From BPGX01 sp037447455 (GTDB taxonomy: Bacteria; Bacteroidota; Bacteroidia; B-17B0; Aurantibacillaceae): a stretch of DNA of 11,706 nt. The DNA is taken from the NCBI GenBank assembly GCA_037447455.1, contig JBBIGQ010000029.1, positions 1 through 11,706 on the forward strand, in the 5' to 3' direction. Position 1 is the stretch's first letter; every line of letters starts with the position of its first letter. Below the pieces are notes generated by a model, which saw only the letters and a list, made by a program, of their open reading frames with translations, was not told the origin of the DNA and did not search any database. Below, one piece after another: positions 1 to 8,754 of the stretch. The position numbers were made by a program, and so were the translations under genes.

Positions 1-552
1 ATTGTATGGATAAAAGATGCGATGAAAAACAAATTGGTAGTTGGTTCTCAAGCGCGTATTCTTTATACAGACGCAGAAGGACGAATTAAAATTGCTCTCA
101 AAATCAATGACGCCATTAAAAAAGGATATATCAAGGCACCGGTTGTTCTTGGAAGAGACCATCACGATGTCAGCGGCACAGATAGTCCCTACAGAGAAAC
201 CTCTAACATCTACGACGGCTCAAAATATACAGCCGATATGGCGGTACACACGTTTGTAGGCAATGCAGTAAGAGGTGCTACCTGGGTGAGCTTACATAAC
301 GGCGGCGGTGTTGGCTGGGGAGAAGTCATCAATGGGGGATTTGGATTGGTATTAGATGGAACTGAATCAGCCAGCAAAAAAGCACAGCAAATGTTATTCT
401 GGGATGTTAATAATGGAATAGCCCGTCGCTCTTGGGCTCGCAACCAGGAAGCTATGTGGGCTATTACAAGAGAAATGAACCGCACCAACGAATTATCTGT
501 TACAATGCCCTATCTGGTGGATGATAACACTCTCCATGATTTTCTAAAGTAA
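1..552 (+). CDS. hutU: Urocanate hydratase (urocanase), C-terminal part, 5' end outside the window
   Basis: Urocanase catalyses the second step of histidine degradation, converting urocanate to 4-imidazolone-5-propionate with tightly bound NAD+ in the cytoplasm. The frame is open from base 1, so the gene starts upstream; the first in-window ATG at 22 is internal. Visible family signatures are ARILYTDAEGR, GRDHHDVSGTDSPYRETSN, RGATWVSLHNGGGVGWGE and NGGFGLVLDGT. The DVSGTDSP form and the GWGEVINGGFG segment resemble the long animal-type urocanase more than the Pseudomonas HutU form (DSGSVASP). About 183 residues are present; long-type enzymes are roughly 660-680 residues, so some 70% is missing. 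The stop TAA is at 550-552. No other hut gene is visible. The next gene, nhaA, begins 31 bases downstream on the same strand and may be cotranscribed. The family assignment is secure; the animal-type comparison is from memory of those sequences. Confidence 0.95.
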   Translation: MVWIKDAMKNKLVVGSQARILYTDAEGRIKIALKINDAIKKGYIKAPVVLGRDHHDVSGTDSPYRETSNIYDGSKYTADMAVHTFVGNAVRGATWVSLHNGGGVGWGEVINGGFGLVLDGTESASKKAQQMLFWDVNNGIARRSWARNQEAMWAITREMNRTNELSVTMPYLVDDNTLHDFLK

Positions 553-583
553 CTACAACACTATCCAATAAATAAAATTTATT

Positions 584-1747
584 ATGCGTCAACGTCTAAG
601 CAAATTATTTATTGAATTTACAAAAAGTGAAAAAAATTCAGGGCTGATACTAATTGTTTGTACACTGCTCTCCTTAATTATGGCTAATTCAGTATTTTCA
701 GAACAATACATTCAGTTCTGGCACCATCACATCAGTATTTCTTTTTTTAATTTAGAACTCAATTATTCATTAGAACACTGGATAAACGATGGTTTAATGA
801 CCATATTCTTTTTGTTAGTAGGTCTTGAAATTGAACGAGAATTATACGAAGGCGAATTACATCCTATCAAAAATGCTATTCTTCCCATTGTTGCTGCAAT
901 AGGCGGGATGCTGGTACCAGCACTTATTTATTCTTTAATTAATCTTAATTTACCAACTATCAAAGGATTTGGTATTCCGATGGCAACCGATATTGCTTTT
1001 TCACTTGCCATATTATCTTTAGTTAGTAACAGAGTGCCTTTCAGTTTAAAGGTACTTCTCACAGCACTAGCAATCATAGATGACCTTGGCTCTATTTTTG
1101 TCATTGCCTTTTTTTATGGTAAAAAAATCCAATGGTTTTATGCAATGCTTTCTATCAGCATTTTCATAATACTTCTTTTAATGAACCGTCTGAAAATTTA
1201 TCGGTTAACTCCTTATTTAATGTTGGGGATACCGATGTGGTATTTCATGATGCAATCCGGCATACACGCCACTCTATCTGGTGTTTTATTGGCATTTGCG
1301 CTTCCCTTTAACTATAAAGGTGAAAAAAATCCTTCAATACGATTACAAGAGCTGCTACACATTCCTGTTGGGTTTATAATTTTACCATTGTTTACATTAG
1401 CCCATACAGCAATACCAATTAAATTAGAGTATATCAATAGTTTATCAGGCGCTCATGCTCTTGGCATCGGTCTTGGATTATTGGTGGGGAAACCATTAGG
1501 CATAACATTAGGTATTCTGCTTTTCACTCAACTCAAAATTGTTACTCTTCCTGAAAATGTCAGCTGGTATAGAATAGTAGCAACGAGTGTAGTAGCGGGT
1601 ATCGGGTTTACTATGTCCATTTTTATTACCCATTTAGCATTTAACGAAGAAGAACTTATTCAATCTTCAAAATTAATGATTTTACTTGGTTCGTTTATTT
1701 CTGGTCTAACTGCTTATTTGATGTTTATGTTCAGTAAAGTAAAGTAA
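584..1747 (+). CDS. nhaA: Na+/H+ antiporter NhaA
   Basis: This inner-membrane secondary transporter exports Na+ (or Li+) in exchange for protons, giving pH and sodium homeostasis. At 387 residues it matches the usual NhaA length (388 in E. coli). Early signatures are LIMANS (31-36), WINDGLMTIFFLLVGLEIER (66-85) and ATDIAFSLAIL (134-144). The ion-binding pair D166-D167 in AIIDDLGSI corresponds to E. coli D163/D164, D136 to D133, and K303 in GKPLGI to K300. GFTMSIFI (341-348) is the conserved late helix. About a dozen hydrophobic segments fit the fold. The ATG at 584 gives the canonical short N-terminus before the first helix. There is no Shine-Dalgarno sequence, as usual in Bacteroidota. No TAnnTTTG element lies in the short gap after hutU, so it is either cotranscribed with hutU or uses a promoter inside it. 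Confidence 0.97.
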   Translation: MRQRLSKLFIEFTKSEKNSGLILIVCTLLSLIMANSVFSEQYIQFWHHHISISFFNLELNYSLEHWINDGLMTIFFLLVGLEIERELYEGELHPIKNAILPIVAAIGGMLVPALIYSLINLNLPTIKGFGIPMATDIAFSLAILSLVSNRVPFSLKVLLTALAIIDDLGSIFVIAFFYGKKIQWFYAMLSISIFIILLLMNRLKIYRLTPYLMLGIPMWYFMMQSGIHATLSGVLLAFALPFNYKGEKNPSIRLQELLHIPVGFIILPLFTLAHTAIPIKLEYINSLSGAHALGIGLGLLVGKPLGITLGILLFTQLKIVTLPENVSWYRIVATSVVAGIGFTMSIFITHLAFNEEELIQSSKLMILLGSFISGLTAYLMFMFSKVK

Positions 1748-1763
1748 CTTACAATTTTACTTT
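1736..1763. terminator. Possible bidirectional terminator between nhaA and rnz
   Basis: The two convergent genes stop at 1747 and 1749, leaving no intergenic space. Over the two stop codons AAAGTAAA (1736-1743) pairs with TTTACTTT (1756-1763), and GTAA (1744-1747) pairs with TTAC (1749-1752), leaving a three-base bulge. The stem is entirely AT-rich and weak, with no clean U-tract, so this is tentative. It would lie inside both coding ends. Confidence 0.3.
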
Positions 1764-2669
1764 CATTCCTTCTATAGCCAAATCTGTATTTTCAAAAACT
1801 GTACGAGCTTCATTTAATAATGGTTCTAATTTTTTATATCTGGATGAGTAATGACCAATCAGTAATTTTTTTGCGGATACTTTTTGCGCCATTAATGCCG
1901 CTTCCATAGATGTAGAATGCTGAGTAATTTTTGCCAAGGTTTGATGTTCGTTTAAAAAAGTAGCTTCGTGATAAAGCACATCCGGGCTCATAATTATATC
2001 TGGGAGTCGCTCTAAAAATGCCGTATCTGAACAATACACATATTTTCTTGGCGAAGAAGGTGGTGTTGTTACTTCCTCATTTTTTATCATTTTTCCTTCT
2101 TCATCTTCTGCATCCATTCCTTTTTTCAATCGATGAAATTGATGAATAGGTATTTTATATTCTTGGATTTTTTCTTTAATAATATTGCGTTCTCGTTCTT
2201 GCTCCTGTATTACAAAACCAGTAGTAGGTACACGATGAATAAGCGGAAAAGTAAATATCTTGAATTTATTATTTTCAAATACACATTCCAATACTTTATC
2301 TTGCGTATATATAAATTTCAAAGGATAAACAATTTTGGCCTCAGAATATTTAATAATTGTTTTAATGATTTCTTCTAATTCTTTTGGTGCAATAATTACT
2401 AATTCCTTCTTCCTTTGTAATAAACTTAAAGAAGTAAGCAGACCCGGCAATCCAAATATATGATCGCCGTGAAGATGACTTATTAAAATCACATCCATAC
2501 GTGCAGCACGTAATTTGTATTTTTTTAATTGCATCTGAGTTCCTTCCCCACAATCTATTAAAATATACGAACCATTAATATGTATGAATTGTGAGGATGG
2601 AAACCTATTAAACGCTGGAATAGCAGAAGACGTTCCTAAAATAGTCAACTCAAAAGGCGGCAAGTACAT
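1749..2669 (-). CDS. rnz: Ribonuclease Z (tRNA 3' processing endonuclease)
   Basis: RNase Z is a zinc-dependent metallo-beta-lactamase-fold endonuclease that cuts tRNA precursors 3' of the discriminator base. Numbered from the ATG at 2669 (306 residues), the N-terminus reads FELTILGTSSAIP. The metal motif HLHGDH is at 65-70, H145 lies in PLIHRVP, D215 in YCSDTA, the HEAT motif at 234-237, HST at 251-253 and H273 in IGHYSSR; together these are the full RNase Z set. Residues 152-205 are charged and probably include the tRNA-binding arm. The frame also permits a GTG start at 2684, giving five more residues; I prefer 2669 because ATG falls at the usual distance before the first beta strand. No promoter motif is evident in the 63-bp gap after the upstream minus-strand gene, so cotranscription with it is plausible. 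The gene converges tail to tail with nhaA. Confidence 0.95.
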   Translation of the reverse strand: MYLPPFELTILGTSSAIPAFNRFPSSQFIHINGSYILIDCGEGTQMQLKKYKLRAARMDVILISHLHGDHIFGLPGLLTSLSLLQRKKELVIIAPKELEEIIKTIIKYSEAKIVYPLKFIYTQDKVLECVFENNKFKIFTFPLIHRVPTTGFVIQEQERERNIIKEKIQEYKIPIHQFHRLKKGMDAEDEEGKMIKNEEVTTPPSSPRKYVYCSDTAFLERLPDIIMSPDVLYHEATFLNEHQTLAKITQHSTSMEAALMAQKVSAKKLLIGHYSSRYKKLEPLLNEARTVFENTDLAIEGMKVKL

Positions 2670-2732
2670 AGTAAAATAAACCACTCATTACCTTTCGTTG
2701 ATGAAAAGAAATTCTGATTGAATATACTTACT

Positions 2733-3569
2733 TTATTTATTAATCACAATCCTGTTACGAACAAGCGAGGAATTAGCGTGGTTAGAAATATTATAAAAAT
2801 AAATGCCGCTTTCTAATTCAGACACATCAAGAGTAAAGGTATTATTCCCAATTTGCGACGCAAGTGCTTTATTGAGTAGTACTTTTCCTGTAACATCTGA
2901 TAGCGATATTTGCAACAATTCAGATACGGAACTATTAAAATTTATACTAATGTTATTGGCAGCAGGATTAGGATATAAAGTAAAATTAGAAATATTATTA
3001 TAAACATCTTGAATACTCGTAGCCGGTAAAATATTGATAATGTAATAATCAATATTTTGTGTTTGAATTTTACTTCCTGTATTTGGATCGACAGGCGTTG
3101 GGCAATTTTGAAAAGAAAGGATGGTTGTTCCATACACATCTACCTGAAAATGTAAAGTATAAGTACCTGCCGTAGTAGGAGTTCCGGAAATAATGGCACA
3201 ACTATTAGCATTACCCGGGAACTTTAAGTTAGATGGATTACCGGTAAGAATCAATCCTGGCGGTAAATTATAATTAGGATAAGATGGTGGAACTAACAAC
3301 TCAAATCTTGTAAAACAAATTTTGACAGGCGATTGTACGGTGTCTAACGGTACTTTTACAGTAATGTTTTGAGCATACGGTTGTCCCACCTGCCCGGAGA
3401 CAAAATTAGTCGCACTATCCGGCCAAATGCCATACTTTGGCGAAGCTATAAAAACGGGGTCTAATGTACAAGTGGGCTGTGCCTGCATAACCACATTAAA
3501 GCCAATAAAAACAAGTGTAATAGCCCAAAGAAACCGCTTACTTTTAAGAATAGTAAAGATTTTTTTCAT
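2733..3569 (-). CDS. Secreted Ig-like protein with T9SS type A sorting domain
   Basis: This 278-residue exported protein has unknown function. Residues 1-30 form a Sec signal peptide: K-rich start, hydrophobic core around WAITLVFIGFNVV, probable cleavage after VMQA. Residues ~58-150 look like a putative Ig-like (He_PIG/cadherin-like) domain, with the signature LPPGLILTG (102-110) followed by IISGTPTTAGTYTLHFQV (126-143). Residues ~196-278 are a Por secretion-tail domain: FTLYPNPAANN, LSDVTGKVLL, SGIYFYNI and a final IVINK. Type A tails direct passage across the outer membrane by the T9SS and are normally removed on attachment to the surface. There is no catalytic motif, so an adhesion or binding role is a guess. 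The ATG at 3569 lies just below a strong promoter match, and rnz follows 63 bp after its stop. Confidence 0.88.
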   Translation of the reverse strand: MKKIFTILKSKRFLWAITLVFIGFNVVMQAQPTCTLDPVFIASPKYGIWPDSATNFVSGQVGQPYAQNITVKVPLDTVQSPVKICFTRFELLVPPSYPNYNLPPGLILTGNPSNLKFPGNANSCAIISGTPTTAGTYTLHFQVDVYGTTILSFQNCPTPVDPNTGSKIQTQNIDYYIINILPATSIQDVYNNISNFTLYPNPAANNISINFNSSVSELLQISLSDVTGKVLLNKALASQIGNNTFTLDVSELESGIYFYNISNHANSSLVRNRIVINK

Positions 3570-3594
3570 ACATGCTTTTTTAAAGTTATTGGCT

Positions 3595-3621
3595 CAAAGA
3601 TACGATAAATTTTTCAAACAA
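3595..3621 (-). promoter_or_regulatory. Bacteroidota-type promoter for the Ig-like secreted protein
   Basis: On the minus strand TTG (3621-3619), a 16-base spacer and TATCTTTG (3602-3595) match the Bacteroidota sigma-factor consensus TTG-N17-23-TAnnTTTG, with a spacer one base short. Transcription would start around 3588-3590, giving a ~20-base leader before the ATG at 3569. Confidence 0.6.
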
Positions 3622-3660
3622 GCTTGAAAATAATTAGCCTTTATTAAAATATTTTCTTGT

Positions 3661-6600
3661 TTAATGCAACAACGTAACATGCCCGATTTTATAGTGTGCA
3701 TTTTTTAATGCATCTCTATATCTGATTTTATACACATACACGTCTTGCGGCAATTTTTGTCCATTCTTTGTTCCATCCCAGCCCTTCGTAATATCATTGG
3801 TTTTAAATATCAGATGTCCCCATCGGTCAAAAATGAGCATCTCATATCCGCCTTCTAAATCCAATCCATAAGGCGAATACACAGGTTTAAATTCTTCATT
3901 CAAACCATCATCATTAAAAGGTGTAAAAGCATTGGGTACATAAAAACCATATTCATTTTTAACTGTAATAGATTTAGTAACAGAATCTTTACAACCATAA
4001 ATGTTAGTTACCCACAAAGTAACAGGATAAACTCCGGCTGCTGTGAAAGTAGTAGAGGTATTTACCTCGCTCGTGCTATAAATATTTGCTACATTCCAAG
4101 TATAAGTATTGCCACTAATTGGAGATGAATTATTTAATAGCATTATTTCTCCGTTTGCAACTGTTAATTCATAATCCGGTTCTGCAATGAAATCCGCTTC
4201 TGGCCTTGGATATAGTACCAATTGATTCGGCATTACAGAGTACGCTGTACATCCTACATCATCTATGTAACCAACTCCCACGCTGTAAGTACCGGGGTTG
4301 GAAAGAACTGGATTGTAGGAAAATCCTTGATATGGTGGTAAACCTTGCACTAACCACGTGATTGTTCCCACACTTACAGAATTTACACTTAAATTAAATT
4401 CCGTAGGTGTACAACCTTTAAGGGGATTAGCCACTATTGTTATCGTTGGTTGGGGACTTACTTTGACAGCAATAGTACTTGCATCTGGGCATAAAGTAGT
4501 GGTAGGGGTAGAATGTGTTGAGTACTGTAAAGTAAACAATCCTGGACTGGAAAGCGACGGCTCAAAAATTCCACCATTCACGCCGGCCCCTGCCCATGTA
4601 CCACCAGGATATTGTACAATTGAATTTAAATTAAATGGTTGTGCATTGTAACAAAAAGGACCAGCAGTGCCTGTTAACGTAGCAGGTACGAATTGTTCTA
4701 CGGATATGTTAGCCGTTGTAGTTTTCTGACACGCACCATTCGAAGCAAAAATAGTGTAAGTAATTAAATTATTACCAATGTTAGCAGCATTAGGATAAAA
4801 CATTCCATTAGCGGTTAAGGCATTGGAAATACCAAATGTTCCACCACTCGGTGTAACTGTTACTTGCTGTGGTGGAAAAGTATTACAATAAGGTCCCATT
4901 GGAACGATTAAAGGATCTGGTAAAGAATCTATACTTACCACAAGATAAGAGGTGTCTGGACATAAAGATACGGTCGGCACAGAATGATTAAAGTATGTTA
5001 ATGTATAAGTACCCACACCGGCTGCACTAGGATTAAATACCCAGCCATTTACAGCACTGCCGCTCCATACTCCATTATTATCCTGAACCAATGCTTGTAA
5101 ATCAACCGTTGGATTGGGTAAACACATTGGTGAAATTGACCCAGTTAATGTAGCAAGATGAAATTGTTCTACGGATATGTTAGCCGTTGTAGTTTTCTGA
5201 CACGCACCATTCGAAGCAAAAATAGTGTAAGTAATTAAATTATTACCAATGTTAGCAGCATTAGGATAAAACATTCCATTAGCGGTTAAGGCATTGGAAA
5301 TACCAAATGTTCCACCACTCGGTGTAACTGTTACTTGCTGTGGTGGAAAAGTATTACAATAAGGTCCCATTGGAACGATTAAAGGATCTGGTAAAGAATC
5401 TATACTTACCACAAGATAAGAGGTGTCTGGACATAAAGATACGGTCGGCACAGAATGATTAAAGTATGTTAATGTATAAGTACCCACACCGGCTGCACTA
5501 GGATTAAATACCCAGCCATTTACAGCACTGCCGCTCCATACTCCATTATTATCCTGAACCAATGCTTGTAAATCAACCGTTGGATTGGGTAAACACATTG
5601 GTGAAATTGACCCAGTTAATGTAGCAAGATGAAATTGTTCTACACTAATAGTTTGAGTAGAACTTGCAGAACATGTGCCACTGCCAGTAGTGTACATTAC
5701 AGTGTTATTACCAATACTTGCCAAAGATGGTGTAAAAATTCCTGTATTGCTTAAATAAGATGTAGTAGTCCACGTACCTGTATTGGGGGTAACGGTAAGT
5801 TGTACTGGTGTAAAATTATCACAAACAGGTGAAGGTGCAGTAATGGTAGGTGTAATCGGCACATATATCTGCACAGTAGCCGTTTGAGATTGAGCACAGT
5901 TGATTTGATTAATTGGGCTAACCGTTACTGTGTAGATCATAGTTGTACTGGTTGTAACAGTTGGTATACACATCGTAGATTGAGTGTTGGTGGAAGATAG
6001 AAAAGTAGATGGTGACCAGTTATACGTGAATTGAGATGGATTGGCTCCTGCACAATTTCCAAAACGTGCATTGGGACGATTCATACTTGTAGTACCACTC
6101 GCCTGTCCACACGTCGGTTGAAAATGACTGTAATAATATACACATCTTACAACTCCTGTATTGGTCGACAACATGACAGGATTATAAGTATATCCCACTA
6201 TATTATAGCAAACATCCACTAATATATTAGAAGTCCCGTCCCAATCATAATTGACGGTAAAGTTATGTGTATTCCATCCATTCACAGGGGTATAGTTAGC
6301 AGGGCCCCATACGGTTGTGAAACCAGAATTATCAAAAGAAGATGTTAACTGAGTAGCAGATGTACATTTAATTTTTATTGTTAAACCGGGTAATGTTCCA
6401 ACATAATTACTTGGTATGGAACTTACAAAAAATGCTATAGAACTTAGTTTGCCCGGCTGTACACCAGCAGCTAATAATTCCGCCGCCGTAAAAAGCATTT
6501 GATGTCGGGCATTTCTGTACCAGTTTCCATAAACACTTGGCCAGGTGTATTGTGTGTTTTGGTTATTTCCATTCCCTACTTGAACGATATTAGGACTAGT

Positions 6601-8754
6601 GCACATTCCGGAGACAGGCCCACAGGAAGTTGGTGCCATGGTAACAAAATTAACAGCCAGATTCACAGTACCTGTGTTACACAGCGATGCCGTTGTTGGA
6701 GTAAGTGTAAAACTCCAGTTGTAAGGACTAATCGTAAAAGTAGTCGTGTAAAAACAAGAACCGTCAAACACCGTAGCGGTATAGGTACCAATTGCTAAGC
6801 CCGTTAAGCTATCTTTTTTACTAAAGCTGGTTAATGTATGATTATAACTTGCACCTGTTACAGAATACGAGAATGGGCCTGTATTGGGCGTTTGAAGATT
6901 TACGGTGGCATAACCAACATTGCCGCTGGATGGACAAATAGACGCCACGCTACTCATTTGAACGTTACCAATTGGGTTAGTAGATTGAAGTATGTATCGC
7001 ACAGAATCTTTACAACCTTGTGCTGTAATATAAGACATATAGATATTCATTCCGTTGGATGGAGGCGTAACCGTCATACTGGATTGGCCATTAAAGGCAG
7101 AAGCTGGTAAAAAGTTAGACCACCACCATTGATAACCACTCCCTCCGGGCGGAGCATTAATCACCGCAAAAGAATTACCATTACAATAATATACTGCTTG
7201 AGTTGAAAAAGTAGGTGGTGTAGTTCCCACTTGAACAGTAGCAGTAGCAAACCCACAGGAAACAGCCGTAACTGTAACAGAATAAACACCCGGCGGTAAA
7301 TTAACTGCCGTGTTGGTTGTACTTACAGTGGATCCGCTACTATTTGCCCATGTATAATTATATCCCGTATTACTTCCCGTTACATTAACCCAGGTAGATC
7401 CACTTGATCCGTTGACGCAACTCGGATTAGAGCCAATGGCTGTAATTTGAACATTGGATATTTTAATAGTATCGTTTAAAGTTAGAGTACAACCGCTACC
7501 TGTAACCATTTGTACCTGATAAACCTGCCCCGTAATGGCAGGATTAACAGTAATTGTTGGCGTGTTTCCACCTTGCGCAGCCGGTACAGGAGCTCCAAAT
7601 GGATCATACCATTGATAAGCCACAAACCCTGATGGGGCTGTGAGTATAGCAAAGTTGGTACCCATACACATACTGGAAGTAGCACCACCGGAGGAACATT
7701 CGGCATCTACATAAGCATAGGCCTCATGACCTCCCAAGCAACAACCTCCCACTGTAAATTCCAGATAGACAGTCGTTACAGTAGAGTACATTGGTGAAGT
7801 TAAATCAACAGAATATAAACGCCACGGTCTGAATAAATACCACGATGAACGAGAAGAGACCTTAAAGGATGTATCACTTGCTGCTTGGGTTGCATTTATA
7901 TCATAATTACCACAAATTCCACCTAATAGATTCATATTTTGATCTAAAAAACGAGTCCTAAAATAGGGTTGTTCATTATTTGCATGACCCGGATTGTTTA
8001 ATACAACCGCAAAAGCAACCTGTATATTTTTATTTCCTGGTGTAATATTAAAAGTATACGTAATTCTGCCCGCTCTATAGTTCCATTGTGTATAACCATT
8101 CAAACGAACACTATATGGATCATTGAAAAACGGACACTTAAATGGAATTAGTGAAACATGATTACCTCCTACGTTTAAAGTTGCAATAGAATCATACCCC
8201 CCTTGAAAATATCCATTCGGACCATTAGGATTAGTAGGTGGAATGTTCAAGAGAGTATGATAATTGGTACTATTCAAAGCAGCATTATTTCCTTGAGGTG
8301 AATTTATACCATTGGAAATCAATGTATATACAGGTGAGTTAGATCCTGCTGGCCCACACACAGTAGAATTTCCAACGCTTCCTACCCAATTATTAAAATT
8401 ACCCAATTCAAAGCTGGCATTAGAACAATATGCACTCTGAATTTGATGTCCACCAATTCCTTTTGCTGACGCATTATCTGCATAAGGATCATAAGTGCCT
8501 TTGTTTATTTGAACTAAATTTTTAGGATCAAGCAATCCATTTTTAATTTTATACTGCAATTCCAGTTCATATATTCTTCTTTCAATATAAAAAGCAATAT
8601 CATCATCTGTTTTTGCGCCATTTTTAATAGCTTCTTGATGCAATGCATCTTTACTTACACCTAATTTTTCTAGTGGTATTTTAGAATTATTTTGAGCAAA
8701 AGACATTGCTATAAAAAAAGTAAGAGATACCGAAAATAATTTTAATTGTTTCAT
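3661..8754 (-). CDS. Giant multi-domain surface protein with T9SS type B (CHU_C) sorting domain
   Basis: This 1697-residue exported protein is probably an adhesin or surface-structure protein; no enzyme motif is visible. The signal peptide covers residues 1-20, with cleavage near SFA|QNN. Residues ~25-82 are charged and probably helical. Residues ~108-355 form a Cys-containing beta domain beginning SNASFELGNFNNW, suggestive of a jelly-roll binding module. Ig/PKD-like and SprB-like modules follow at ~356-690, with the typical LPPGVYSVTVT and GLAIGTYTATVFDG strands. A distinct domain lies at ~711-902, then an Ig-like module. From 965 to ~1433 two Ig-like module types alternate, including two identical 157-residue blocks (1038-1194, 1195-1351). 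A PKD-like domain is at ~1515-1601 and CHU_C at 1602-1697 (YVPNAFTPFNDDGLNEEF, IFDRWGHLIF, GWDGT). Type B tails direct T9SS export of SprB-like proteins. A strong promoter match precedes the gene. Confidence 0.9.
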   Translation of the reverse strand: MKQLKLFSVSLTFFIAMSFAQNNSKIPLEKLGVSKDALHQEAIKNGAKTDDDIAFYIERRIYELELQYKIKNGLLDPKNLVQINKGTYDPYADNASAKGIGGHQIQSAYCSNASFELGNFNNWVGSVGNSTVCGPAGSNSPVYTLISNGINSPQGNNAALNSTNYHTLLNIPPTNPNGPNGYFQGGYDSIATLNVGGNHVSLIPFKCPFFNDPYSVRLNGYTQWNYRAGRITYTFNITPGNKNIQVAFAVVLNNPGHANNEQPYFRTRFLDQNMNLLGGICGNYDINATQAASDTSFKVSSRSSWYLFRPWRLYSVDLTSPMYSTVTTVYLEFTVGGCCLGGHEAYAYVDAECSSGGATSSMCMGTNFAILTAPSGFVAYQWYDPFGAPVPAAQGGNTPTITVNPAITGQVYQVQMVTGSGCTLTLNDTIKISNVQITAIGSNPSCVNGSSGSTWVNVTGSNTGYNYTWANSSGSTVSTTNTAVNLPPGVYSVTVTAVSCGFATATVQVGTTPPTFSTQAVYYCNGNSFAVINAPPGGSGYQWWWSNFLPASAFNGQSSMTVTPPSNGMNIYMSYITAQGCKDSVRYILQSTNPIGNVQMSSVASICPSSGNVGYATVNLQTPNTGPFSYSVTGASYNHTLTSFSKKDSLTGLAIGTYTATVFDGSCFYTTTFTISPYNWSFTLTPTTASLCNTGTVNLAVNFVTMAPTSCGPVSGMCTSPNIVQVGNGNNQNTQYTWPSVYGNWYRNARHQMLFTAAELLAAGVQPGKLSSIAFFVSSIPSNYVGTLPGLTIKIKCTSATQLTSSFDNSGFTTVWGPANYTPVNGWNTHNFTVNYDWDGTSNILVDVCYNIVGYTYNPVMLSTNTGVVRCVYYYSHFQPTCGQASGTTSMNRPNARFGNCAGANPSQFTYNWSPSTFLSSTNTQSTMCIPTVTTSTTMIYTVTVSPINQINCAQSQTATVQIYVPITPTITAPSPVCDNFTPVQLTVTPNTGTWTTTSYLSNTGIFTPSLASIGNNTVMYTTGSGTCSASSTQTISVEQFHLATLTGSISPMCLPNPTVDLQALVQDNNGVWSGSAVNGWVFNPSAAGVGTYTLTYFNHSVPTVSLCPDTSYLVVSIDSLPDPLIVPMGPYCNTFPPQQVTVTPSGGTFGISNALTANGMFYPNAANIGNNLITYTIFASNGACQKTTTANISVEQFHLATLTGSISPMCLPNPTVDLQALVQDNNGVWSGSAVNGWVFNPSAAGVGTYTLTYFNHSVPTVSLCPDTSYLVVSIDSLPDPLIVPMGPYCNTFPPQQVTVTPSGGTFGISNALTANGMFYPNAANIGNNLITYTIFASNGACQKTTTANISVEQFVPATLTGTAGPFCYNAQPFNLNSIVQYPGGTWAGAGVNGGIFEPSLSSPGLFTLQYSTHSTPTTTLCPDASTIAVKVSPQPTITIVANPLKGCTPTEFNLSVNSVSVGTITWLVQGLPPYQGFSYNPVLSNPGTYSVGVGYIDDVGCTAYSVMPNQLVLYPRPEADFIAEPDYELTVANGEIMLLNNSSPISGNTYTWNVANIYSTSEVNTSTTFTAAGVYPVTLWVTNIYGCKDSVTKSITVKNEYGFYVPNAFTPFNDDGLNEEFKPVYSPYGLDLEGGYEMLIFDRWGHLIFKTNDITKGWDGTKNGQKLPQDVYVYKIRYRDALKNAHYKIGHVTLLH
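4691..5643. repeat. Perfect 471-bp direct tandem repeat (two copies) inside the surface-protein gene
   Basis: Copy one is 4691-5161 and copy two 5162-5632. Identity continues 11 bases into 5633-5643 (AATTGTTCTAC), so that boundary 11-mer occurs three times. I compared the copies line by line and found no mismatch. The period is 157 codons, so the frame is kept; the encoded blocks are residues 1038-1194 and 1195-1351. Each block contains two Ig-like modules of about 81 and 76 residues. Confidence 0.97.

Noticed and set aside
2133..2378. Plus-strand 81-codon frame opposite rnz
   Set aside because: It is antisense to conserved RNase Z sequence, and its Phe/Tyr/Asn-rich product reflects the AT-rich complement.
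4358..4651. 97-codon plus-strand frame within the surface-protein gene
   Set aside because: It is a complementary shadow of Ig-like module codons and has no independent coding character.
4691..5643. Mobile element or CRISPR-like array as explanation for the long direct repeat
   Set aside because: The repeat is in frame, encodes Ig-like modules homologous to its neighbours, and shows no terminal inverted repeats, transposase or spacers.
6031..7110. Plus-strand open frames opposite the surface-protein gene (6031-6222, 6499-6798, 6838-7110)
   Set aside because: They lie antisense to a long, clearly protein-coding frame, and their products are low-complexity, Cys/Thr/Arg-rich shadows with no domain or signal peptide.
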